Positions 37,362 to 48,077 of a DNA stretch of 64,000 bases are shown in pieces (position 1 is the stretch's first letter; the number at the start of each line of letters is the position of its first letter). Source of the DNA: Theristus sp. LFF4_11 (lineage: Eukaryota > Nematoda > Chromadorea > Monhysterida > Xyalidae); NCBI GenBank assembly GCA_030248135.1, contig JASANC010000482.1, positions 1-64,000 of the forward strand. The letters are read 5' to 3'. The notes below the pieces were generated by a model. The model saw only the letters and a program-made list of their open reading frames with translations. It made no database searches and was not told where the DNA came from. A program made the position numbers and the translations under genes.

Positions 37362-40300
37362 ATGCATTCAACTCGGAGTTCTGTTGTCGGGTTTCGACTT
37401 TTACTGAAGTTTTCACATCAAAGCAGCGACGGCCAAAGATTTGTGATTAGCAGATGGTTTCATTCTGATCGCATATACCACACGGTAATGTCACGAGTTT
37501 CTCAATGTTCAAGAGTGACATTTTTCAGGACCAAAATGGGTGGAGTGATTGTTATTGAATTGCCCGTTAATAAGCTCATGAGTTGTTGTTGTTTGTTGTT
37601 GTGATTTTTAGGCGATGTTTTTAGCCAGGGCTAACCCAGAGAAGCGTACAGAACGCCATTGAGTAGGGCGCCCATCGAGTTTTCTCTGTCATTAAGTGCC
37701 TATACACCCCTCGGCGGGGCTCGATCCCGCGAGCGCACAGACTGTAGTCTAACGCACTACCACCAGGCCATGAGACAGCAGCCTGTTCAAATCTGGCACG
37801 CTGGTTGGTTCCATTGAGCTGGTAATATATCCAACGGGCAAATTCTGTGTAAACGCTCTCTTAAGATCACTGGTGCCCTCAGGACAGAGCGGGGCTTAGA
37901 GGCTGTCCACCTCACGTGGCGAGGGAATTGCTTCCACGGGATAGTGAGCCGTCCATTCCCCAAACCCACCGGCGTTTGGTACCGTCGGGTTTCCGGAATC
38001 AGTGGGGGCGTGCTCATTTAAAATAAAAAAAAAATAAACTCGTAACTCCGCCCAGGCGCTCACATCCAGCGCCGTGGCGCGTCTGCAACGAACGACGCGC
38101 CTAATGAGGCCCACATCGACCTACCAAATGTTCCTGAAGGAACGCGTATGCGCCCTGCGCGAGTCCGACCCGTCCCTAGAATATCGAGAGGCGGTCAGTC
38201 AGATTGCGGCCGAATACCGACGGATGAAAGAGGACGGACACGACTGGGAACTGGCGCGAGCCGACCGACAAGCGACGCAGTTCAATCGGTTACTGCGCAA
38301 TGGCCTCTTTCGGGATCTGTCTTGGGTTTGCGTTTTGGTTTTCGGGGCGTGAGACTCGTGTGAACGTTTGATCGGCGACCGAGGAGTGATCCGTCAATAC
38401 TGACTGATTTTCTCTGTCTTTTCTACCACTTTGAAAAAAAAAACGCTATCGGTTCACCGTACGGTCATTCGGGTCTGATTTGGATTGAATAACGATGAAC
38501 CTTTTTTATCTCAATCATAAAGTTTCTCCGATTAAACCGATAATCGTTATAACCGATAACCGGCACAAAAAATGAATGGTTGGATTTGAGCTTTGATGGG
38601 TTTGGATTTTCAGCGTCAGAATATGGTTTCCGGTGCAGAATTCAAGTCAGTGCACACTGATTAGTTGCATTGGGTGTGGGAATTCACCGATAAGCTGGGA
38701 AACTCAAGCAAAACCAATACGTCGAAATATCTCGAAATACCCAAAATAAAATCATAAAATACCCAAAAAGTCGGTATCATTTCTCTGCGCCACTTCAAAT
38801 CTCTGAAAAGTGCAGGCAAACCGTTTATTCATTCTGCATTCACAATGAACGGACACAACAATCACGCTAAAAGACCTTAAAAGATCAACGGCGATTTTGC
38901 ATCAGTTTACTATTCGATTGGTACAAAGCTTGCTGTCGGTTGGCAATTAATCGCAGGTGACTTCATGCGAGATGCACCATTTCCAGGTGCCAACACGTCC
39001 GAAAGCGACGCCACTGTCGCATTACCTGAACGAGGCGAACATCGCCAAGCTACGCCGACAGAAACCGGCGTTGTTCGGCCCCGGAAACCGGACACGACAA
39101 CCGGACGGCACGAGGGTGCTCGACGCGATGGTGGCAGAGTTCAAGGAACTGCCGCCTCAGGAGAGACGGGTGCGGGCCAGGGGTAGAATTTGCTTGCCGT
39201 ATTAGATCGGTTTTTTTTTCTTCAATTTTTTCATTGTTTCTGAAGATTGCGTACTCGTTATCACAGTAAAGTCACACAGTCGCAGGGATACTGGAAAGAT
39301 TCTCTCCACTGCAAGACCAGCCATTGTAAATCGACTCGATGTCAGAAAGATCCGTTCATTTATCAATGAAAACGAAACAATTGTCACCCTCGTGGCCTGG
39401 TGGTAGTGCGTTGGACTATTGTTTGTGCGCTCGGGGGATCGAGCCCCGTCGAGGCAGGGGTGTATAGACACTTAATGACAGAAAACGTGATGGCGCCCTT
39501 CTCAGTGGCGTTCAGTACGCGTCTCTGGGTTAGCCCAGGCTGAAAACATCGCCTAAAATCCCAACAACAACAACAACCACAACAATACTATTTGTTTCCA
39601 ATATTTGCAACAATATTTTTTCCAGAAATACACGGAGTTATTTGAGCGAGAACGAGCGCACTTTGAGCGTAAAGTGCACGCGCTCACTGCCGATCAGCAA
39701 CGGGCGCTGGAATTTCTGCGACTGGAGAATTCAAATCGACAGATCAGGGCGAGACGCACACGGAACGTCAGCGAAATCAGGCAACTCCGTCGCAAGTGAG
39801 TGAAGGGCGCACGCTGATTGGCTGACTTGAGCAGGGACGGACCAATCAGTGTGCTTGGCGATGTTTGGTTTCAACCGAACCCGATGCATTAGTTCTCACG
39901 GCAAAGTTTTGCCTGCTTGATATTCTGCGAAGAAAGTGACCGGTATTACTGATAAACATACGGTATTTTCACGGATTTCATTTCACCCTTTCCACACCAA
40001 CACCAGATACAACATGCCGAAACAACCGTGGTCCGTGTACAGCTATTTTCTGTGCGACCGTCTCCGAACGCAATACACGAATTCGCCGTCGCGAATGCCG
40101 CTGATCGCACGCGAATGGGACGCACTCAGCGACGAGCGACGTTCGTTGTGTTTTTTGGAATTGGATTGGAATCAGAATTAGAATTAAAATTAGAATTAGA
40201 ATTAGAGTTAGAATTAAAATCAGAATTAGAATTAGAATTAAAATTTTTTGTCGGGCAATGTGATTGGCTGTTATAATGAAATGATATCAGTCAGTTCATT

Positions 40301-41155
40301 GGTGGATTTTTTTATTGGGGTGGCTACCCTCTTGTGGCGAATCCTCGTAAGACGCTAAGCTGCATATACACCCCCAACTATTCAACCAAATTGTATGATA
40401 ACGCTCTGCATTTTGGCCTGGCCAACACATCAGATGCAGAAGTTGTGTATACAGATGGGCTGTAGGAACCGGTGTGGGGAAGCTACAAACTCCTTTGGAT
40501 ACAACCGGTCGACTTGCCTGTATAATTTAATCCGCGAACGTTTTGAATAAGTTTTCAAAAAGAAAACTGTTTTCTTCAGGCCAGCATTACGAAGAACGAT
40601 ACGAAGCGGCCGTTGTTCGTTTTCCGCACGACGCAATGAAATGGGCGCTCGAACTGATAGCCGACGGGAAAGTGGAATTGGTGCTGCAAATCGCACTCGA
40701 GTCAACGGTAGGTGATTATAGTTTGGTGGAAAAAACGCCTGATTTACAAACGAGTACTGCCCTTTTTTCATGTGTGACGGATGTGATTGTGATGTGATAG
40801 ATTCGTGTGCCATTTCATGGATGTCGTTGATTGGTCAGCTGCGCCAGAGGTAGAATTGGATTTTTTTCATTTTCAGAAACAGTCTCTACTGACTATCGAG
40901 CGCACCGACTTGACGAGGGAGTTCGCTGCTTATGCGATGGAAGCGTACGACAAATGTTGGACGGAACTAGAGCACAGCGAGACAGTGGTGAACATCGCGG
41001 AGAATCCGTCGAGTTGCTATCGAAAAAGCGGCCCTCGAAAGAAATCGCTCGAACGAAGCGAAGCGATCGTTGACATTGTGCTGAGCACGTTGGTGGAACG
41101 TTGGAAGGAGGAACGGGAACGAAAAACTGACGAAACCGCTGCCGTTTGCCAGTGA
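37362..41155 (+). CDS. TFAM: TFAM-like mitochondrial HMG-box protein with an apparent third HMG box
   Basis: Probable mtDNA packaging/transcription factor. Proposed exons 37362-37484, 38056-38325, 38987-39169 (38957 is an alternative start), 39626-39795, 40007-40140, 40580-40707, 40877-41155; all phases join, giving about 428 residues. Residues 1-41 are rich in Arg, Ser and hydrophobics with no acidic cluster, like a mitochondrial presequence. Exon 2 has an HMG-box-like stretch (MRPTSTYQMFLKERVCALR...IAAEYRRMKED). Exons 3-4 carry a second box (RPKATPLSHYLNEAN...FKELPPQERRKYTELF) and the helical, basic linker that follows box A in TFAM. Exons 5-6 carry the last box (MPKQPWSVYSYFLCDRL...EWDALSDERRQHYEERYEA), then a C-terminal tail ending in TAAVCQ. 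TFAM normally has two boxes and 200-250 residues, so the exon 2 box is the oddity. A different HMG-box family, or exons 1-2 belonging to a separate gene, remain possible. Intron 1 consists largely of two SINEs. Confidence 0.7.
37572..37773 (-). mobile_element. SINE-A copy in intron 1 of the TFAM-like gene
   Basis: On the minus strand, a tRNA-like head (CATGGCCTGGTGGTAGTGCG, box B GGGATCGAGCCCCG) is followed by a body and a GTT-rich (CAACAA on the minus strand) tail near 37575-37600. It is the reverse-orientation partner of the copy at 39388. Confidence 0.85.
37862..38037 (+). mobile_element. 5'-truncated SINE-B copy in intron 1 of the TFAM-like gene
   Basis: Shares the block AAGATCACTGGTGCC through GGTACCGTCGGGTTTCCGGA with the SINE at 16052-16424 and ends in an A-rich tail. 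The tRNA head is missing. The tail stops about 18 bases before the proposed acceptor of exon 2 (38056), so the SINE contributes to the 3' part of this intron. Confidence 0.8.
39388..39591 (+). mobile_element. SINE-A, full copy in intron 3 of the TFAM-like gene
   Basis: Box A TGGCCTGGTGG and box B GGATCGAGCCC lie in a tRNA-like head whose ends CCTCG and CGAGG pair. A body with GTGTATAGACACTTAATGAC and TCTCTGGGTTAGCCCAGGCT follows, then a (CAA)n tail. The sequence is short, has an internal polymerase III promoter and no ORF. Other copies are at 37572-37773 and, decayed, 5090-5190. Confidence 0.85.
40156..40247 (+). repeat. TTAGAA hexamer microsatellite
   Basis: About 14 imperfect copies of AGAATT/TTAGAA in the intron that follows exon 5 of the TFAM-like gene, beginning about 15 bases after the donor at 40141. 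Confidence 0.9.
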
Positions 41156-41583
41156 TATGAATTGGAGTTTTTTAATGGAAATATTGCGTTATTTTGATGC
41201 TATGTTTTGTGTCATGTCGCGAGATGCGGTTACTTTTCCCGGACGAAAAAATATCGAAAAACCTTGTCACACTGATTATCTATGTTTGCTGTCTGGTATT
41301 TTAGATTTGATTTTTAGTGCATAAACGTGAGCAAAAACATTTTCAAAGTTTTTTATCTGTATTTCAACAGCCTTGTCAGTGTATGCAACAGACATTGCAC
41401 ACTTCAAACGCACCATACAAATTTGACAGTTGTGTGTGTGTGTGATATCGTTTAAAAAAACTGGTGCTACTATTGAATGAACGAGTCTTTTTAACGAAAA
41501 ATGATCAATTTTAATTCATTTGTGTCCAAAACAGGCGCTCAATGTACGTTTGTTTCTAGGAACATCACAAAACATAGCCTAAC
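41156..41583. other. Intergenic spacer between TFAM-like and TTLL15-like genes
   Basis: This 428-base spacer separates two genes on the same strand. It must hold the 3' end of the first and the promoter of the second unless they are co-transcribed. No obvious polyadenylation signal, TATA box or repeat is seen. Confidence 0.45.
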
Positions 41584-44500
41584 ATGCGAGGCTATCAGCG
41601 GTATCACAATGGGCCGCAGTCGAAAAAGGCGCAGGTCGGCTTTTCGATCTTTTTTCTGCTGAAATCACTTTCCTTTGATTGTCTGCTTTTGAAACGAAAC
41701 GTTCTAGTTGACCGTGTCACTTTTACCAAATATCGTTCCGTTTTTCTCTTCCGTGCGTGGAAGTTGTTTGTGTGTTGCGTTTTTGTTTTGCGCGAACAAT
41801 ACAATCGCATCTCGAAATTAATAGTTAATTCTGACATCAATTATTCACCAGCTACTCTCTGATTGGCTACATTGCACCTTGACGACCAATCACCGTGCGC
41901 CTAGCTCAAATGCAGCCAATCAGCGTCTGCCTGTCAATCATTCTGCTCGCTGACTCATCTCGTTCTCTTGCTCTTCAGACCATAATCGGTGGCCTAAAAT
42001 CGGGTAAACCGCTGTATCTGGTGTGTTTCGTGTTGACCGTCGGAGTGGTGATCACATTGTTGAACGTGTTACAGTTGAGAGCAATGCAGCGGGAGGTTGG
42101 TGTTTTGTTCTAAAATTTGTTTATCACGGTTTATTGCGCAAAAACAATTTTTTCTGTTCTCCATCTTGTTTTTCATTGAAAAACGTCTGGCATCATTTCG
42201 TATCACCGTCGCTGAAACCGAAAATCGGGGCTCCTATTACCGGTATCCCCAAAGAGACTGTTCCCCGCTAAGAGACTGTTCTCCGCACGTGACGACCGTA
42301 TTGGACCCACGGTGCTAAGCTGAGTCGTCCATCGATACCCGGACGAAACCCAATCGGAGTTCCAATCCATTCGGTTGCAACATTTTGAAATCGGTTGTGG
42401 GGATGCTTCAAATAACAGACCCTGCATTTCAGCACTTCGAAAAGGCGCACGCCGGAACGCCGGAAGCGGACAGTGAACTCGGTCGCAAAGGGAAGCCGGT
42501 CTATTGGGTCGAGGCAAACAATGTTGGCGGTTGTTTTTTGATGGAATAGTTTTTTGCCTTTCTCGGCGCAAACAAGCACACGTGATAGGTATTGGCCTTT
42601 ATTGTGTTTGCAATCGTTACAATACAGCACCACTGGTGAAACACGTGCCTGATGAAGTGCACAGTTCTCACACCGGCATATTATTGTGTCCGGACTAAAA
42701 TGACGTCATTTGCTTTAAAATGCCCGTTTGACAACGTACAGGCGCTAAAATTTCAGTTTGGCGTGACTGATTCGACATTCACTATTTGTTTACGGAAAGA
42801 AAATCGGCTAAACGGAAAATCTGGTTTGCTGTGAACGACAAGCGCATGTTTGGCGGCACATGACGTCATTTCAGTGGGACACGTTTAAAAAAATAGGTCA
42901 TACACATACACTAGGTCTTGACACGATCTCGTCTTGCGCCTCCCCCCCCCCAAAAAAAAATCTATTTCTTAGGCGGACAGTGGCTACCTTGACCACGTCT
43001 ACAAAGTGTTGCATCGGATTGGATTCGCGCGCGGCACGAAACAGTCTGATTGGGATCTATTGTGGCATCACGATTATCCGTTCATGAAGGACGAAATGAA
43101 GCCGATCTTGCGAGAGCTGCAGCCGCATCAGAAGGTGAACCACGTGCCCGGCTCCGGCTACTACACGAGCAAGGTGCGTTTCAGGGTCGGAAAAAAGGGT
43201 TTTTCTTGGACGACTCTAGGTTTTCAGGTGCCAGTTTCTTTGTCCGTAAACTCATTCGCGGGAGTTTTTTTTCACGAATTTTTACAACATTTCACCGCAA
43301 TACATTGCCGCCCATGTGATCTGATAATTTTCGCTTGAATTTTCAATACATTTTGGATTGGTGAATGACATACCCGTGCGATGATGTGGTGGGGAATAGT
43401 GAATCTGACGGCATGCGGGAAGCACAAATTTCAGAGTTTGTGCGGCGGGGGGGGGGCGGGCCGGGTCGGCAATGCACGCCACGGCAGACTCACCACACGT
43501 TCCGTCACATCGTCGCGCGGGTATCGCACCAAAGAAAACTTTGTTTTTTTAAGTGAAGATTTCCATTTGAAACTGTTTCCCTGTCTGTCTTCCCAGGTGA
43601 ACCTCGCCACGAGCAACATCAGCGGCATTCCGCCGGCGTTCGGCCTGCCGACGCAGCGATCCGAGTTTTTGAAATTCGCGCGCGCGCACCCTGAGAAACT
43701 GTGGGTGCAAAAGTCGAACAAACATCGCGGCGTGCGGATATTGAAGTTGGACGATTTGGATCTGACCGCGCAGAATTCGTTCATTCAGGAATACATCGCG
43801 AGGCCGTTGCTGATTGACGAACGGTTGGTTTGGTGTGCTGGGTGACTTTTTTGCGACGGAATTGCCTGTTGTTGATTGGGTGATTTGAATTCGGTTAATT
43901 CGGTAATGTGGATTGATGCAGCGAATCAGTGTGACTCAATAGTTTTTTTACTAAAATACTGATTAGCGTCTGTTTCGTACCTGATTCGATTGGTGTGCTG
44001 TTGAAGCAGACGTGCAATCAATTATGTGATCACCAACCAATCAGCGGATTCCCTATATTTTGGAGTTTGACTGTGGGACTGTAGGTGATTCGTTGCATTT
44101 GAATGAAATGCGCTGATTGGTTTTTATGTTGTCTAATGGTATAAGCAGCCAATCACTGTGCTACAATGTCGTTCGTGGATTGCATAGCTACACCGTCGCT
44201 TTTCCACCGAACGACACACGATTTTCCAGCAAATTCGACATCGGCGTTTACACGGTTGTAACGTCGGTGTTGCCATTGCGCGTGTACGTACTCGAGTCTG
44301 AGGCGCTGCTGCGCTTTTGTCCTCAACCTTACGAGCCGTTTGACGCTACAAACGTCGACAAATATGTCGTGGGCGATGATTACACACCGACGTGGCAGGT
44401 GACCATTGGCGATGTTACGGCGTTTTCGGTTTTCGTTTTCTTTGGCTAATATCAGTTTTTTTTAAGTTCTGTGACTGAATGCGTGTGCAGACGTGGAAAG

Positions 44501-47182
44501 ACTACTAGTTTGAATATTTATGTGGCAATTCAAAGTCGCCTAAGTGACTCGACTCCATGTAGGGGACTCGGATCACTTTGCCAATATTGAATTCCTGCGT
44601 CATCCATGAAACTGTTTGCCCATCTATGCGCGTATTGAGTTGCGGGACCAAAATAAAAGATCATAACACAATCTTGATCTGATTACAGTGATTACTCTGT
44701 TAGAATTTTTTTGTGCATTTTTTCGATAAAACTGTCAGGACAGTGTGTTTTTCTGCAGATGCCCTCGTTGCAACCGTACTACGAACAGCAGCGCTATTCG
44801 TTCAAAGAGTCGCTGAACGCGTATTTGCGCGCGAACGGCCGCGACCCGAGCGTCCTCTGGCGGCGCATTCGTGAAACGATTCGTCAGGTGTTCCTCGCGA
44901 AAGCCGACGACATGCAGCCGCTCATTGCTAATTATAAACATTCCTGGTCGGTTTGCGATGGTTTTCACGGTTTTTTCATCACCGGCAGAGAAAACTGTGC
45001 GGTCAGCTGATTGGCTGATGACGCGAATCTGGCCTCTGATGTATGTCGTGTGTGTGTTGTTTTTCTGCTTCGTTTTCCAAACTGTTTTTGCGTCTCGCTT
45101 CAGCAACAGAATAAAATGACAGAATAGATAAATGGATACAAAGTGGGTCGATAAATATCGAAATTCTTCCGTTTATGATTTATAAGTATTGGTAGTTCTG
45201 ACGGGGATGCAGCCAATCAGCGAACTGAATTTGAAATACGTTTACAGGAACTTCTTCGAGCTCAGTCGGTTTGACTTTGTTTTGGACGACGATTTGAATG
45301 TGTATCTAATGGAGGTTGGTTGTTCCCAAAGCAGTTTTGCAATTGCGTACCAGCAGATTGTCTGCAGTTTAGTTTGAACGAGCTGATTGGCTGGTCGCAG
45401 TAGAATCGCTGCAACCAACATCGTGTTTGAGTCAGAATCTTTTTATCTGATGTTGACTGTGTTAGTGTCGCAAGTAAACGTGATATTACACTGATTGTTT
45501 GCTTGCTGAAAGTCTTACTGCGCTTCACAAAATGGCAAGAGCGAAAGGAGCATGTGAAAAAAAAATTATCATCACAATTACCCATCCAAAAACGCCCAGG
45601 CGAACATGTCGCCGAACTTGTCGTCGGCGCATTTTCCGCAGAACAAACTACTGTACGAGCAAGTGTTGTTCAATTTATTCTCGTTGGTCGGCGTTGCCAC
45701 GCGGGTCCATTCGAGTTCGCTGCAACCGAGGTTTGGAAGTTGACGTTTTTTTGTGAATTGGCCGAAATTCATGTCGTGTGGGTGTGACTGTGGCCGACAC
45801 GTGGTTTAAGACTAGATCGCTCACCACAATCAAACACACTGGCAAACGCACGATGTCGTGTGTGTGTGTGTGTGCTGGTGTGTTTGTGTGCGACTGTTCG
45901 GCATTAGGATGAACTTACTCATGAAAACGCGTGCACGCTCTGGCCTTTCTTCAGACTGAGACTTTCAACCCATCTATCTAACCAGTCAAATGAGTGTGAT
46001 CAATTTCAATTCTTCAACGTTCTGTTAACATCATTTGGTTCCGTGAAACGCGCAGTAAAATGCAGCCACCGCACAGAAAGAAGTGCAGTTGATTATTATT
46101 CCTGAAAACGATTTCATTTTGTGCTGCTCAAATTCGTTTCTGCAATAGTAATTTATTTATTATTCACTTTGGAAAAATGCTAATTCAGCTCACCAGACGA
46201 GACGCAGATGCTTGCGTCTGACCGGGATTTACAAGTGAACACCGCTGCGTGTGAGCGCAATGCGTCTGTGTGCGCCCAGTGCACTGCCTTGGTAAAACCG
46301 TTTTTTGCGTTATTTCACTGATCCGGGTTTGTGTTTGAACCCGGAAGTAAAAGCGTTTTCGATGGTCGGAACATTGGTGATAGAAAATCTATGTACTTGT
46401 TTGTGAGAACTGTTTCGGTGTTTTTGTTATTGAGACAGCGCGACTGTTAAGTTTTGAATTATTCGATTCGCGACAAGAAATGTTCACAACTTTGTTACTT
46501 CTGGTGTCGAAAAGAACATGAAAACTGGAGGGAAACGCAAGCAAATATTCAAGTACGCTTCCGCCAAACCAACTGATTCGATATATATATTTGATGTCTG
46601 TCGTGGTGGTTTGATTCAACCAGTCCACATGGTCAAGGAAATTATGTTCTATTTCTAATTTTTATTTCTATTTTTCAAAAAACTCTCACAGCACTGCGTA
46701 CTGTGTGTCCACTGCCACCATGGCGGTCAATTGGAAAACTGGAGGCACGCGTATTCGGAGCACATGAACAGGTACAGTAAAACGTGAAAACAGCACGGTA
46801 GCTGCGGTATTCGGTCTCGACACGATCTTGCTCTAGTGTGTTCATGATAATCAAGGGGGGGGCTTTTTATTGGAAACGTGGAGGAGGTAAATCTTAATTG
46901 GGCATTTGTCACAAGCATTTTTTTATTTTTCGGCAAGACCGTAGACAGTTGAAGCCGTGATTCATCAGGCTCGAATGTTTGTGAACTAAGAAATTGAGAA
47001 AAACCAGGTACGGTATGCGACGTGTGATTCCGGAGCCGATTTCCGATCGCGATTTACAAGCGGGCGCAAACGGATATGAGCGAACGATAAAGTCAATCGC
47101 GTTCAGTCTGTCAACGGCCGATATCCAGCAGAGGTGGTGGTTTTTTGGGAAGTGCCTTCAGGATCGTACGTGGTGCAATTGA
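41584..47182 (+). CDS. TTL-family protein with N-terminal membrane anchor (TTLL15-like), 12 exons
   Basis: Member of the tubulin tyrosine ligase-like superfamily, whose enzymes add amino acids to tubulin tails. Exons: 41584-41634, 41979-42095, 42433-42522, 42973-43173, 43597-43823, 44230-44398, 44759-44946, 45248-45314, 45600-45730, 46189-46291, 46692-46771, 47008-47182; phases agree at every junction, about 530 residues. Near residues 28-50 is one membrane span (LVCFVLTVGVVITLLNVL). TTL core landmarks: GYLDHVYKVLHRIGF, NHVPGSGYYTSK, WVQKSNKHRGVRIL, FIQEYIARPLLIDERKFDIGVYT, SRFDFVLDDDLNVYLMEANMSPNLSS. The last block is the metal/ATP-binding signature, with Met-Glu followed by Ala-Asn instead of the usual Val-Asn. 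Exons 10-11 form a Cys/His-rich segment (CERNASVCAQC...HCVLCVHCHH), perhaps metal-binding or disulphide-bonded. The architecture resembles nematode TTLL-15. It starts 428 bases after the TFAM-like gene on the same strand. Confidence 0.88.
42686..42882. mobile_element. 197-bp MITE family D with TGACGTCA ends, copy 1 (TTLL intron 3)
   Basis: Left end GTGTCCGGACTAAAATGACG and right end inverse of TGACGTCATTTCAGTGGGAC form terminal inverted repeats of about 24 bases. Each contains a perfect TGACGTCA. The copy at 48704-48900 has the same length and about 85 percent identity by eye. Confidence 0.85.
44455..44668 (-). mobile_element. Palindromic MITE family A, copy 4 (TTLL intron 6)
   Basis: A full-length copy in inverse orientation to the one at 94. 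It has AAGTTCTGTGACTGAATGCG at one edge, GACTCGACTCC and GGGGACTCGGATCACTTTGCC facing each other in the centre, and TATGCGCGTATTGAGTTGCG with GATCATAAC at the other edge. Confidence 0.75.
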
Positions 47183-48077
47183 GACGAATGTGGTTGTTTA
47201 AAAAAAACAAGAAAAGTTTTGAAAGTTTTTGAAAAGACGTTTGATCATTATTTTGCGCAGTTTGCGTGGCAAGAGTGTGGATATTTTTCGAAAGCTTCTT
47301 ATTCGCATATAATTAACCGTCGTGTACCAATCAGCAAATTACGGAAAACGGGGGCATGAGCGGTTGTTATATTTTTGTCAATTGACCAATGCGCCAGTAT
47401 ATATTCGGAATAATTGATTTCCATTGACCAATCAGCACAAATTCGGGTGTTACATTTTACTCACACGGTAGCTTTTTTCTTGTTCCTTTGTTCGGGGTTG
47501 TTCAGATTTTCAAAATTACATTCACAAAAACGTGTTATAAAAATTTAAATTTATGTTCACTTGTCAAAATTTTTGTCAATTTGTCACATCTACTTAAAAC
47601 TGTTTTTGCTGGGACATTTTGCGCTTGTTCACTGATGACCACGGCCGAAAGCTTTAAAGAAATTTTGTTCGTTTTCGCTCAGTTTTTTTTTGTTTTTTTA
47701 ATGTCTTTTTGATTAGAACTGTTTTCTGTACTTGACAGTCCGTTCTTGCCTGCTTCCTTCCAATGTTTTGTTATGGACATTTTGCCATCTATGCAGATGT
47801 CTTTGCGTTAATGGTGTTTAAAGTTCAGTTTATCGCATATACCTTCGTACAAGTCTGTTGTTTGTGGTTGGTTGTGGACTTGTGGTGCATTATTGTTGAT
47901 ATTTTTCATCTTGTTTGAATGATTGCTCCAAATTGTTCTGTGCTCTTCAGCTACTAAGACTAAGACATTAGCCGATCAATAATGTATGTACAAAGCAATA
48001 CCCGCGAAACAATCCGCAAATAAAATTGTACCGAATTTGGCGCGAATTTCAAAGACAGACAACACTGAATGCAGTTC
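47183..48077. other. Convergent 3' region of TTLL15-like and N6AMT1
   Basis: No coding exon is seen. An AATAAA on the plus strand at about 48018 could end the TTLL15-like transcript, which would then almost meet the N6AMT1 stop at 48078 on the other strand. The rest is T-rich and without recognisable repeats. Confidence 0.45.

Noticed and set aside
38056..41155. Maelstrom (MAEL) as identity of the HMG-box gene
   Set aside because: An HMG box alone first suggested it, but the maelstrom domain is missing, while the second box, helical basic linker and last box follow TFAM order.
41584..47182. Complete match to a vertebrate TTLL polyglutamylase or polyglycylase
   Set aside because: The N-terminal membrane span and Cys-rich tail do not fit TTLL1-13. 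Only the TTL core is shared.
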